The position numbers and the translations under genes are program-made. Shown one piece after another: positions 1 through 9,342 of a DNA stretch of 64,000 nucleotides; position 1 is the first letter of the stretch, and each line of letters starts with the position of its first letter. Below the pieces are notes generated by a model. The model did no database searches, was not told where the DNA came from, and saw nothing but the letters and a program-made list of their open reading frames with translations. Source of the DNA: Paracyclopina nana (Eukaryota; Arthropoda; Copepoda; Cyclopoida; Cyclopettidae); assembly GCA_019096065.1 (NCBI GenBank), contig JAGUCH010000008.1, positions 2,423,001 through 2,487,000 of the forward strand, read 5' to 3'.

Positions 1-1226
1 TTCCATCAAAAGCGAGTCTTTCCGAGTCAGCATTTTCCCATATCTGGATAATATTCTGGAAAAGAGATTCGAATGAGGACCGAAGTACTTTATTGTCCAG
101 GAAAATGCACTAGTTTTATGTCAGACTTCACTTCTTTTTCAGTAAAAAAAGAGATATAGGTGACAAGATTCCTCCATTTAGCCAATGTATTCGGATGTAT
201 TCCCTTCCTATACCATAATAAATCTTGGTGGCAAAGATTGGGTATTTACGAGCTAGCTATTGGTTTTTCCTCCCTTGCGCTTTACACAGTTCCAAATGCA
301 CTGTGGTATCTGATTTAAAATCATAATCATAGCGTTGTAATACAACTCTCACAGTAATTAATTATGGAAGAACCTTCATGCGCCGAAAGCAATTAATACG
401 AGGCTACATGAAAATTACCATATACGCCAATCAAAAGAATGATAATGATTAGGTAATTCCTCTGAGCATTGTAATTACATGATTATGCAGCATTACTATT
501 TTTGATAGGTAATGAAAGTTCCAACTTTAAAATTATTACTTACGTACTATTTTCTAAAAATCCCTTAATCAAAACATCGAAATTCATTCTCAAATATATT
601 TACTATAAAATATTGGAAATAAAAGAGGGAAAGGATTGCCAGATTTGTTGCATGAAAATGTAGCATTTTCCCAATAAGAATAATACGAAAACGTGCAAGA
701 AAGGGACAGTAAATACAAAACTGATTCTCACGTGGTGGTACACAAATCTGAAGGCCAAATCGAATAATTGTTTATGAAGTCCAAGGCCAGAGCTTAATGC
801 TCGTGCCACGAAACGTTGCTGGCCATTTTCTCTCAAAACGCGGCTGGTCAGCGCGACGACTTTGGTTAAACTGAGCTCTCCAGCTTTCGTATGAATTAAG
901 GTCTGCTACTGAGTAAAAGTAGAGTTCTCTTTTTCCGTCTGGAGCGGCCGTCGGTCGATAGCTGAGCTTCAACAGGGTTGTGCGAAATTGCTAACTTTAA
1001 CTTTGCTCCGATTTTTGCTACGCGTCGTGGAATTAATAGGATCTGTTCTAATACTTTGTATCATGATGATTGCAAAGTCAAAATGTCAGACGCCTTCAGA
1101 ATGATTTAATTTGACAATGTGCTTGACATTTTCAAGAGAGAAATTTTGCAATATGATCCAGGCTCAAAGAGGTAACCAGGAAAAAACCGGCTTTATTGCA
1201 TTTGCATTTGGCTACATAAAAAAAAT
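1..1226. other. AT-rich stretch, no supported gene
   Basis: Short open frames occur, the best on the minus strand between about 600 and 970, but none has a recognisable domain, convincing splice sites or a start context that stands out. The part from about 770 to 1030 is visibly richer in G+C than its surroundings and could be an exon or promoter of a gene lying further left, but nothing proves it. Confidence 0.5.
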
Positions 1227-1424
1227 CCGGTAGATGGAGCCGCAATATGTTTATCTATTTTTTTGCAAACTATTAAAGGCTAATTTCGCCATAATACCGC
1301 CAAAACTGCCAAAAAGCATGAATAGTGAAAATATCCCTCTCTGGTATTTATGTCACCCTCTACCGTGGCGCTATCGAAATATGCTGTGAACAACGCCTGA
1401 ACTAAACTCTTGAACCAAGCATGT
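1227..1424 (+). repeat. dispersed CTAGATGG repeat, copy 1
   Basis: The left end reads CCGGTAGATGGAGC (1227-1240), the middle has the family's GCCAAAA and CTGGTATTT blocks, and the right end has GTGGCGCTATC (1365-1375). The tail, a variant of GAACTAAATCTCTTGATCCA, follows at 1399-1420. A diverged member of the 17-copy family described under findings. Confidence 0.75.
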
Positions 1425-2160
1425 ATGAGTCAAACATTTTGTTATACGAAGTTGTGCACTAAATTGCAGCCATTTAAAATTTTAAACTGTGCGATAACCA
1501 CAATGAATTGCTAGCTAGGCATTAATGGGCTATTTGTCTTCACAGGGGAGTAGTTAGCTCTAGCAGAAAGTTGCTTTGTTGGCAATTTAAATGACTCCTA
1601 ATAAATGCATCCTTTGATCTGCTCTCTTGAATTCTCAAACCAAATGCTAAAATGATCTTTGTAACCTAATGCAAGCTTTTTGCTCATTCATAATCTTGTA
1701 TTTGGAACGACGCAGAATGCTGTAATCACATCAGATTAATCATCAAGAGCTGCTTGGGTAAATTGATCAAATGTGATGACTAAGTATCCTAGGATAAAAA
1801 ATGATCATTGCTCAGAAAAACTATGCATAATGACATCAAGGAAGTAATATTTCCCTTCCTTGGCCTGATACTACTACATTCAGCTGAACTGAAGCTGCCT
1901 TTTAGCTCGATACGCAGAAGAACAGAGGAGAATTATTGGCTACTGCTCGCCTTTGTGGAAATGCTCCTACAAACGATTCTTCAACTTCAGTTTCCAGCAT
2001 CTGTATGGCAAATCAAGCCGAAGAGGCCATTACAACGGTTAGGCCACCCTAAGAACTTTTTACCTAGATAAATGGTCCAATGTGAATGAATGTAGAAAAA
2101 AATTTAATTTGCTGTATTCTCTAAGATACCGCTATAGTACAAATATTGTTTGATATTAAC
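1425..2160. other. intergenic, nothing recognised
   Basis: An 87-codon plus-strand open frame at 1808-2071 has no signal peptide, domain or splice context that supports a gene. I see no RNA gene here. Confidence 0.5.
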
Positions 2161-2304
2161 CCGCTAGATGGCGCTACAACAAGATTCAGCGGAAAGTTCG
2201 TATAAGCCATTCGTTCGTCAAAAAGGCCAAAAATTATTTATAGTGAAAAAATCCAATTCTGGTATTTTTGCCCCTTTTATGGTGGCAACATCTATACTGC
2301 TAAT
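2161..2304 (+). repeat. dispersed CTAGATGG repeat, copy 2, left part (split by the retroelement)
   Basis: Starts CCGCTAGATGGCGC (2161-2174) and reaches the right-end block GTGGCAACATCTA (2282-2294), then is interrupted at TAAT (2301-2304). The missing tail of the same copy resumes at 16190 after the second LTR, with a block ending CTAAATCTCTTGATG. Joining the two flanks with a single TAAT restores a normal family member, which proves that the LTR element landed inside a pre-existing repeat. Confidence 0.9.
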
Positions 2305-2541
2305 TATGAAGAAATGGAACCAGACGACGACCACAAGTAGGTCACGACGCCCGATCTCTCTTTTTTTGGCTCTACGCGCACGCCGCTGGTATATGTTACT
2401 TCTACCTGCATTTTTACTTCAGTATGCTAAAGTTTGCTTCGCTCACTTCACCCTAGCAAATAAAGTATACTCAAACCCGTTTCATCACTCTTCTACTCAT
2501 AAAACTGTTCGAACCCAGTTCTTCACCTCCATTTCATCATA
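2305..2541 (+). repeat. 5' LTR
   Basis: 237 bp, starting TATGAAGAAATGG and ending CCATTTCATCATA, which are imperfect inverted repeats of each other (one mismatch in 13). It contains its own promoter and poly(A) elements. The boundary was set by comparing both LTR flanks: the preceding base differs between copies (T versus C) and the following base differs (G versus T). With these limits the 4-bp duplication TAAT is exact. Confidence 0.95.
2390..2464 (+). promoter_or_regulatory. LTR core promoter and poly(A) signal
   Basis: TATATG at 2390-2395 is followed, 31 bp from its first base to the A, by an arthropod-type initiator TCAGT (2419-2423). AATAAA lies at 2459-2464, about 38 bp inside the predicted transcript start, as expected for an R region. 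The same elements recur at 16038-16112 in the 3' LTR. Predicted from motif spacing only. Confidence 0.6.
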
Positions 2542-2543
2542 GT

Positions 2544-2560
2544 TGGCTCCCACGGAATTG
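2544..2560 (+). other. probable primer-binding site
   Basis: TGGCTCCCACGGAATT begins two bases after the LTR. TGG pairs with the CCA end of a tRNA. I could not match the rest confidently to a particular tRNA family. Confidence 0.5.
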
Positions 2561-2902
2561 TATCAAGATCACGAGTGGAAGTGAAGTGCTTTTTCCGAGC
2601 GGGGGAGAAATAATATCATCTAAAGAAGACCTAGCCAGTCTAATTTGGATCGACTCCCTCAACAAAGTCGTACAGTGCTCCATCACTCCATCTGAACCAT
2701 AAAGGTAACCTTGCCTTAGACGAGATTAGCTACCTCAAAAAAGGACACTTCCGGCTACGCGCCCATATAAGTTAAAAGAGGCCCTTAATTCAGAGTCCCG
2801 TGTTGTGACTTACAGCTCAAACAAAGCCCTTAAGGCAATCTGGGCGGAGCATAGAAGTTCTTTCCTATCAACAACTTACTTTCACGTACATTAGGTTCAA
2901 AA
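2561..2902 (+). other. leader of the retroelement with candidate splice donor
   Basis: Untranslated leader between primer site and gag. AAAG|GTAACC at 2704/2705 is a plausible donor for spliced subgenomic messages of the downstream membrane-protein ORFs. A packaging signal would be expected here but cannot be recognised by eye. Confidence 0.4.
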
Positions 2903-4795
2903 ATGGCTGAATCTGGTGCTCATCATCATGACCACCACGAAGAGACTTTAGAGAACGCCATACAAAACGAGCTACTAGGCATTGCAGCTCGCATGGCCGT
3001 GCCTCCAAATGAAGTTTCACAAGATCGCAGAGCAAAACTTGCCACTAACAGGAAAATTGAGAAGCTTGAGAGAAACCTCCTCAAAATGCAAGAAAACGTC
3101 GACACCAGCTTCTCAACCATCACCAGAGCATTGAATGATGTTCATGAGTCAAACAAGGCCATTCTACAGCGCATGGAACCATCTCCGGACTCACCTCCAC
3201 AAGACCAACCTGAGCCAAGAAGATCTCGCCGATCAAGTGTGGCATCCTCCATCAGAGGAGACTCTCGAGCACCATCTCCTCATGCCAATGCTGGAGTAGC
3301 CCCACTCTTCCAAAGCTTGGCTTATGGAACTAGCAACCTTCTCCAAGGGAAAACTCATAAATATGAAAAGTCCCTTAAGGATCTGAAGGAATATGCTCGT
3401 CACAATTCAGTCCAAAACAGGGTGGAAATGGAACGAGATATTATCGCAGCAGAACTCAGGAACGACTTCCTTCAACTCATTCCAAAACTCATCCAAACGC
3501 AAAGAATCCCATGCCTGAAAACTGTCCCTTTCATTCCTGGATCAGATACAAGAGAGTCCAATGCGCTTTTTGTCCAACTAAAAAGAGAAAACTTGAAAGA
3601 GTTCCCAAGGTTGAGCAAGGCAAGCCCAGATGTGAGGCACATTATTGAAGCTATGGCTGAGCGACACGCAGGCGAGCTAACAGCCAAGCAGTTTGCCAAC
3701 CTCATTATACACCAGACTAACTCTCAACTCAAGGACACTTTCACCAACATTTTCAAGAGTCATGATGATATTAATGAAGCTATCAAGGAAATCCTTGAGA
3801 GCTATTGTTGCAGCAAGAGACCAGACGAACTCTTGTGCGAGTTTTATGACTCCAAAATTGACACGAAAAAGGTCGATGACTCGCTAACCAAGATAGTCGA
3901 AAAGGCTCGTTTGGCCTTCCCAGAACAAAGGAACGACGCCTTGACTAAGTTAGTTATCGATCATGTCATTCCCCAGCTGCCTTCAGAGGTACAAAAGGCA
4001 GTTAACCTTGAACGGACAAAGATTGCGGAACTCCAAAAAATATCACCCTTTGTTCCACCCATGGATTTGAACACGTTCAAAAACATGGTTACATCCCATC
4101 CTTCCATGACAAAAAGGGTAGTAAAAAACTTGGAAGTGGCCCCTCAAGCCATAAATAATGAGCCTACCACAACCGCAAGCATAAAAACCGGTTCTTCCAA
4201 CCACTCCAATGGCCATTTCGCTGCTAATAATCAAATCATCTCTGAAATGAAAGAAACGAACCAGTTATTGATGAAAACTGTGGCTGCACTCGAAAATCAG
4301 CCCAAGACTTACCAAAACGAAAAGGGAGGATACAACAGACCTCAAAAGTCTAAGCTGATTGTCTACAAAATTTCAGACCCCAAATTTTCTGAAATAGCAG
4401 CCAAGTTTGACAAAAAAGGCCCTCTTATGAATGTTCTTCTCATGGAAATTGATTCGTATGAACGAAACACCAGAAAGAGAGGCCCAAAGCTCAAGATGCT
4501 GGATGATCCACATTCGCGAATTCCCTACAAGTTTGACAATCTTGGACGCATTATTCCTGAAAATGCACCAATTGACTTTCCAGTATTTGTTGAAACTCAA
4601 CCGGGAAAGTATCGCATCTCTTTGAAAACTCTTGAAAGAATCTCTATTTCTTGTGCGAGATGTGGACATTTACTGTGTGGATTCAATGCTGAAAATTGCA
4701 TTTACAAGAGCTCCACTCCTAGCTTCAATGCATGCTCCAAATGCATGCAAGGTTTCCATCTTGATCACCAATGTCGAGCAGTTCCTTTAAACTAG
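2903..4795 (+). CDS. gag: Gag polyprotein of the LTR element
   Basis: Structural polyprotein of the particle, 630 residues. The N-terminus is His/Asp/Glu-rich and followed by a helical, probably coiled-coil segment and an Arg/Ser-rich linker near residues 105-125. Residues about 190-420 are a helical, capsid-like block. The C-terminus has a retroviral CCHC zinc knuckle of exact spacing C-X2-C-X4-H-X4-C (CSKCMQGFHLDHQC), preceded by a cysteine cluster C-X2-C-X4-C-X6-C that looks like a variant knuckle. The start AAAATGG has a good context. It ends TTA AAC TAG, with a slippery heptamer directly before the stop, so most ribosomes should make Gag and a minority Gag-Pro. Role inferred from position and the knuckle; the capsid region is too diverged to place in a clade by eye. 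Confidence 0.9.
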   Translation: MAESGAHHHDHHEETLENAIQNELLGIAARMAVPPNEVSQDRRAKLATNRKIEKLERNLLKMQENVDTSFSTITRALNDVHESNKAILQRMEPSPDSPPQDQPEPRRSRRSSVASSIRGDSRAPSPHANAGVAPLFQSLAYGTSNLLQGKTHKYEKSLKDLKEYARHNSVQNRVEMERDIIAAELRNDFLQLIPKLIQTQRIPCLKTVPFIPGSDTRESNALFVQLKRENLKEFPRLSKASPDVRHIIEAMAERHAGELTAKQFANLIIHQTNSQLKDTFTNIFKSHDDINEAIKEILESYCCSKRPDELLCEFYDSKIDTKKVDDSLTKIVEKARLAFPEQRNDALTKLVIDHVIPQLPSEVQKAVNLERTKIAELQKISPFVPPMDLNTFKNMVTSHPSMTKRVVKNLEVAPQAINNEPTTTASIKTGSSNHSNGHFAANNQIISEMKETNQLLMKTVAALENQPKTYQNEKGGYNRPQKSKLIVYKISDPKFSEIAAKFDKKGPLMNVLLMEIDSYERNTRKRGPKLKMLDDPHSRIPYKFDNLGRIIPENAPIDFPVFVETQPGKYRISLKTLERISISCARCGHLLCGFNAENCIYKSSTPSFNACSKCMQGFHLDHQCRAVPLN

Positions 4796-5253
4796 CTCGG
4801 CCCTTTCCAAAAACAGCAACTGTAAAAGAAGAAATATCATTAGTCACGTTCTCGGACATTTCACTCGCAGATATTGACACTGAAGATGATGACAACCCCA
4901 CCATTTCCTCTTCAATCGAACCTGACTGGTTAGATTCAGATGCTGCCTTGGAAATCGCATCCTCATTCGACTATCAAGAAATTTCGCAAGTCTCCAAAAT
5001 TCCTACTCCAGATATCATTTTAGAAGGACTCGATCTTCCAGTGATCAACGAAAGTCCTCTAAAAACAGCTTTGACAACAGACTTTGGCCTAAAAGTCGAC
5101 TTCACTGTCGACTCAGGTGCACAAGTCTCAATTCTCTCCGTCAAAACTTTCCAAGAGCTTTCCAAGACAAGTATTCCCTTTCTAATGAAAAACTCACATT
5201 GGTCGATGTCCAAAAGAATGAAATACCACAATACCAGTGTCCAATCGAACTAA
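4771..5253 (+). CDS. pro: protease frame (Gag-Pro), N-terminal half of the retropepsin
   Basis: Reached by the -1 step at 4786-4792; the ATG at 4771 lies inside gag and is probably not used. After an acidic spacer of about 100 residues comes the aspartic protease active site VDSGAQ (about 5107-5124). The frame ends at TAA 5251-5253, before the second half of the domain. The ILG-like motif that normally completes a retropepsin (LLGLDF) is in the next frame, inside pol. So the protease domain is split over two frames and needs another -1 step, or a one-base indel has arisen in this copy. Confidence 0.8.
   Translation: MSSSSFKLARPFPKTATVKEEISLVTFSDISLADIDTEDDDNPTISSSIEPDWLDSDAALEIASSFDYQEISQVSKIPTPDIILEGLDLPVINESPLKTALTTDFGLKVDFTVDSGAQVSILSVKTFQELSKTSIPFLMKNSHWSMSKRMKYHNTSVQSN
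4786..4792 (+). promoter_or_regulatory. -1 ribosomal frameshift site at the gag stop
   Basis: The heptamer T TTA AAC is in the gag reading frame, immediately followed by the gag stop TAG (4793-4795). This is the X XXY YYZ slippery form, of the same sequence used by coronaviruses. A -1 step here enters the protease frame directly. A downstream pseudoknot or stem is expected but I could not fold the RNA. Confidence 0.85.
5187..5193 (+). promoter_or_regulatory. candidate second -1 frameshift site (pro to pol)
   Basis: In the protease frame the codons ATG AAA AAC give the heptamer G AAA AAC, close to the A AAA AAC site used by MMTV but with a mismatch at the first position. A -1 step here continues in the pol frame. 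The pol frame is open well upstream of this point, so other positions are possible. Confidence 0.4.
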
Positions 5254-8200
5254 CCTTCAAACTACAAGGATTTCAGTTTAAGCACACATTTTTCATTGCC
5301 TCTTCAAGCAATCTACTTGGTTTAGATTTCATAACCACTCACAACCTTCAAATAATCCAACAAAAAGGTAGAACAAACCTCATCATAAGCTTTGAGCAAA
5401 AATCTGAACAAAAGTCTCTGCCATCTCCGGAAGGCTTAGACTCATGGGCTTCAGTGGACGAGATCGAAGTTCTACCCGGATTAAATGAGGTCACTGGCAC
5501 TCTGGATCTTCCGGATGGCCAATATAACTTGTCAATTCCCCGTGAATCACCCTTAAAGACAGTTGGATCACTTTCAGTCAGAGGGGGAAAATTCACTACC
5601 ACCATGGAAAACAAGTCTACTTCAAGATTCCCACTTTCCTGCAATGAAATCATTGGAAAAGTAACCACTGAGGATGAAGCCACCAAGCAAATAGATGAAG
5701 AGACAGTTGAACCAACCGGATTCCCATGCTTGACTACAGAAGAAAAAGATGACTGGAAAATGATTATTCGTGATAATCATTCTCACATCGATAAATCTGC
5801 AGTTGAAGACATCATATCATTCATGGAAAAGGAAACACCCAATCTTTTCAGCACACATGAATCCGACATTGGAAAGATCCATGAAAAGTTTGAAATCTTC
5901 TTTGACATAGAAACTACAACTGAAAAACCTGTCTACATCAAACCTTACACCTTGGACCCGCTCAGAGAAGCTCAACTGGCTGACCAACTCACTGAACTTG
6001 AGAAAATTGGAGTTCTGAAAAAAGGATTTTCACCATGGGCCATGCCATGTTTCTTGGTCACAAAAAGGAACGGAACATTAAGAGCAGTGTATAATGCTCG
6101 TGAACTGAACAAGGTAACAAAACCTGTAAAGTTCCCCTACAAGCCAATTAACACCATCATCGAAGAAATCTCATTGGCCAATCCCAAATATTTCACTACC
6201 ATTGACATTGCCTCAGCCTTTCTCTCTATTCCCATGACAGAGAGAGCACAAAAGATCTGTGCAATTGTCACCAATTCAGGTCAGTGGCTTCCCCTTCGAA
6301 TGATCTTTGGTCTCTCTAATGCTCCATCCTACTACAATTACTGCATGAGCCGCATCCTTGATACTGCAGACAAATCTCCGTGTAAGAGCAACTTTGTGTG
6401 CAACTACTCTGATGATGTCTGTCTTTATTCAAAAAGCTTTGAACTCAACATTCAGCAAACCAAAATCATACTCAGAACACTTTACAATGCTGGAATCAAA
6501 CTACGACCAAGAAAATTCCAGTTTGCCCAAAAAAGCATCGAACTTCTCGGCAAACACTTGGACCAAAATGGATTTTCCATTCTTCCTCGACACTTGTCTG
6601 CTGTCAAGAACTTTAAAAAGCCTGAGGACAAACACACTTTGATGTCCTTCATCGGCTTGGCTCAATGGAACGCTAACTTAGTTTATGCCTTTTCTGAAAA
6701 ATTGAAGCCACTCACCAAACTTTTACGGAAAGATGAAGACTTTGCCTGGGGTACCGAACAAGATCAAGCCTTTGACGATATTAAAAATGCCATTATCAAC
6801 TCTACAACGGTGTACTTTGTGAACTATAACGAACCGCTCTATCTCCATTATGACAGCAGCCTCAATGCCATCGCTGGCTATTGCTATCAGATCAAGTCCT
6901 TCTCCAGGGAGGAAGTCTCCAAATGGCATGAAGAACTTTATCAAGAGGAATCCCTCGATAGCAAGTCAAAATTGAACACAAAACATCCAGTCATCCCTCC
7001 ATCTGGAAAAAATAATCCAGGAATGGTAACACTGTCACCAATAGATGAAGCATTGAAGCAATATGAAAGTAACTTGAAAACCAACAACGAAGAGCTCTTC
7101 ATCAGAGACATCAGACATGAAGAACTTGACGAATTGGAACCCATCTCTACATATCTTCAGGAAAAGGACAAATTACACATAATTTGTCCTGTGGGTTTTT
7201 ACAGTGCAACGCTCAACAAGCAGCAATCCAGATATACCATTCTGGAACTTGAATGCCTTGCCCTTGTGAAATCACTTGAACATTTTGCTCATCTACTTCA
7301 TGGAGTTCCGACAACTTTTGTCTGTGGTGATAACATGGCACTTCTGTGGATCCTCAAATCATCCAAGCTGTCCCCAAATCCACCTCCAAAGCTAGTGAGA
7401 TGGTGCATCACGATTAGCTCAATGCCATTCAAATGCATCTTCCTACATTGCCAAGGAAAATACAATTTGTGTGCAGATGCCATGACTAGAAACTTTCCCA
7501 TAGTGTATAAAGCTGTTCAAAATGATGGTCAACTAGAACCCATTCTCATCACTTCACCGTTCAAGCTTGGTAAGGTTGTCACTTTAAATGATCTCCAAGA
7601 ATATCTAGAAAAAGTCTATGAAGAAGGTTTTGAGCCCAAGTTCAATGGAGAACAAAAGCTTGGGACACGCAAGAAAGACCCTAAAAAGACTTTTTCCTAC
7701 ATTGATTCGATTCCGGAGAAGATCCAAATTAACTACATTGGTAAGAAAAATCCAAAACATGAACTCGCTGAACTGCTGACTCTTGATAACATCGCAATGG
7801 AACAAGAAAAGGATGCCAATATTCAAAAAATGAGGAGAAATCCACCAAAAGGCTTCGCTTTTGAACAAAATGTTCTATACAAAACTGTTCAGAATCCAGA
7901 CCAATCCACTGAAAGGAGCCTTATTTATATTCCCGATTCTCTTCTTGGTGTACTTTTAGCCTATCTTCATTTGGATTGTCATATAGGAGGAACAAGCTTG
8001 GCACGAATGGCTGCTATGACTCATTATCATCCCAAGTTATTTAAGTCAGCTTTGAACTTCACAATCCAATGTTATCTTTGCCAACTCGCCAAACCCAATC
8101 GACTTGGAAAGGCCAAGCTAAAACCTATCTCATATGGAGAATCACCAAAAGGCCATACCTTTTCAATTGACATCCTCGAAGGCTATCCTGAGTTTTATAA

Positions 8201-9266
8201 AAGCTCCAAAATCCTTGTCATGATTGAGTACTTTACTGGTTACAAGATCATAGTACCCGTCAAGAATGCGACTGGTGACGAAATTGCCAAGATTATTGAA
8301 CAATACATCATTGCAGTGTTTTCACCACCTAAAATCCTCATCTCTGATGGTGCCTCCAACCTTGTCTCTTCATCAAAAGTTAGAAGACTTCTGGAGTATT
8401 ATGACATCCACCCACATGTGACAATGCCATACTCTCCTCAAGCTCACTCAATTGTGGAAAATGCAGTTCAACAAGTCAGCAACCTCATCCGGATTTTGAC
8501 CAATCAACTTAAACTACCCTGGATCAAACTCTTGTATCTTGTTCAACTTTCTTTGAACACTCGCCCCTCACCAAGAATTGGCAACATTAGCCCCATTTAT
8601 GCTTACTTTGGAGTTGATCACGACAGACTAAGACCAGTTACAGAAAAGGACATTGTCGAACCAAGCACAATCAAAGACATCTGGAAAGCTCATGACGCCA
8701 TTATACAAGAAGCAATCAATAAGAACACTCAGCTCAAAAAGCAAGCAAGAGAAAAGATTCCTGGAAAAGACATCAACTATGAGCCTGGCACTTACGTTTT
8801 CATGCTTGATAAGAGAAAACACGAAAAGCCAAAGATTTGGGTACGTTATCACACGAGCCCTTACCTGGTCCTCAAGAACTTGCAAAACACATGCCTTCTA
8901 AAAAGTTTCAATGGAGTTGTCTTTCCTGCTCACAAGAATCTCCTGAAGAAATGCTCTCCTCGCTTCGCTGAGCTCTATGGAAATTTGCCATTAAGTGTTA
9001 GATTCATGCTTGGATCACACTTCACATTGGAGTCTCTCGAACCGTACATGGAAATCCAAAAGACCCCTGAATTCTTCGATGAGGACATTTTCAAGCCCAT
9101 TGCAAAGGGCCGTGTAATGACACGTGGTGAATCAAAAAGACTAAAGGAGCAAGAAAAAGCTCAAAGTGTCAACTCTCAGCTTCCAATCATTGACCAGATG
9201 TTCCTGGATGATGAAGAAGATGAACAAGCTATGCCATATGAACCTACTGTACATTTCGCAGAATGA
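5199..9266 (+). CDS. pol: Pol: protease C-terminus, reverse transcriptase, RNase H, integrase
   Basis: About 1355 residues, no ATG needed because it is reached by frameshift. Order: end of the retropepsin (LLGLDF near residue 45), reverse transcriptase (about 190-450, with FGLSNAP and the catalytic YSDD near residue 402), RNase H (Asp near 551, Glu in LELECLA near 683, Asp in CGDN near 709, Asp in CADAMT), then integrase. The integrase has a zinc-binding HHCC region (CYLCQLAK near 960) and a D,D,E core (SIDI near 990, SDGA near 1048, VENA near 1085). The domain order with integrase after RNase H identifies Ty3/gypsy type. Oddity: roughly 130 residues separate the first two RNase H acidic residues, about 90 more than usual. 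About 60 residues of acidic tail follow the integrase. Confidence 0.93.
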   Translation: MVDVQKNEIPQYQCPIELTFKLQGFQFKHTFFIASSSNLLGLDFITTHNLQIIQQKGRTNLIISFEQKSEQKSLPSPEGLDSWASVDEIEVLPGLNEVTGTLDLPDGQYNLSIPRESPLKTVGSLSVRGGKFTTTMENKSTSRFPLSCNEIIGKVTTEDEATKQIDEETVEPTGFPCLTTEEKDDWKMIIRDNHSHIDKSAVEDIISFMEKETPNLFSTHESDIGKIHEKFEIFFDIETTTEKPVYIKPYTLDPLREAQLADQLTELEKIGVLKKGFSPWAMPCFLVTKRNGTLRAVYNARELNKVTKPVKFPYKPINTIIEEISLANPKYFTTIDIASAFLSIPMTERAQKICAIVTNSGQWLPLRMIFGLSNAPSYYNYCMSRILDTADKSPCKSNFVCNYSDDVCLYSKSFELNIQQTKIILRTLYNAGIKLRPRKFQFAQKSIELLGKHLDQNGFSILPRHLSAVKNFKKPEDKHTLMSFIGLAQWNANLVYAFSEKLKPLTKLLRKDEDFAWGTEQDQAFDDIKNAIINSTTVYFVNYNEPLYLHYDSSLNAIAGYCYQIKSFSREEVSKWHEELYQEESLDSKSKLNTKHPVIPPSGKNNPGMVTLSPIDEALKQYESNLKTNNEELFIRDIRHEELDELEPISTYLQEKDKLHIICPVGFYSATLNKQQSRYTILELECLALVKSLEHFAHLLHGVPTTFVCGDNMALLWILKSSKLSPNPPPKLVRWCITISSMPFKCIFLHCQGKYNLCADAMTRNFPIVYKAVQNDGQLEPILITSPFKLGKVVTLNDLQEYLEKVYEEGFEPKFNGEQKLGTRKKDPKKTFSYIDSIPEKIQINYIGKKNPKHELAELLTLDNIAMEQEKDANIQKMRRNPPKGFAFEQNVLYKTVQNPDQSTERSLIYIPDSLLGVLLAYLHLDCHIGGTSLARMAAMTHYHPKLFKSALNFTIQCYLCQLAKPNRLGKAKLKPISYGESPKGHTFSIDILEGYPEFYKSSKILVMIEYFTGYKIIVPVKNATGDEIAKIIEQYIIAVFSPPKILISDGASNLVSSSKVRRLLEYYDIHPHVTMPYSPQAHSIVENAVQQVSNLIRILTNQLKLPWIKLLYLVQLSLNTRPSPRIGNISPIYAYFGVDHDRLRPVTEKDIVEPSTIKDIWKAHDAIIQEAINKNTQLKKQAREKIPGKDINYEPGTYVFMLDKRKHEKPKIWVRYHTSPYLVLKNLQNTCLLKSFNGVVFPAHKNLLKKCSPRFAELYGNLPLSVRFMLGSHFTLESLEPYMEIQKTPEFFDEDIFKPIAKGRVMTRGESKRLKEQEKAQSVNSQLPIIDQMFLDDEEDEQAMPYEPTVHFAE

Positions 9267-9310
9267 ATATTAGACAAATGTGATACAAATGATGATGGAT
9301 GAATGATAAC

Positions 9311-9335
9311 CTCTACACTCTACTTTGACTTCTAG
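9311..9335 (+). promoter_or_regulatory. candidate splice acceptor for the envelope-like mRNA
   Basis: A pyrimidine-rich run ending TGACTTCTAG lies eight bases before the ATG of the envelope-like ORF. Gypsy errantiviruses express env from a spliced subgenomic RNA, so this fits, with the leader donor at 2705 as a likely partner. Not verified by transcripts. Confidence 0.5.
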
Positions 9336-9342
9336 CCCAACT

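Noticed and set aside
603-972. Overlapping minus-strand ORFs in a G+C-richer patch
   Set aside because: No domain, no signal peptide and no convincing splice sites; cannot be separated from chance.
2168-2542. 124-codon ORF over the 5' LTR and a 121-codon ORF over the 3' LTR (15846-16211)
   Set aside because: They share the LTR sequence in the same frame, but the frame starts in unrelated flanking DNA and the LTR holds promoter and poly(A) signals; treated as chance.
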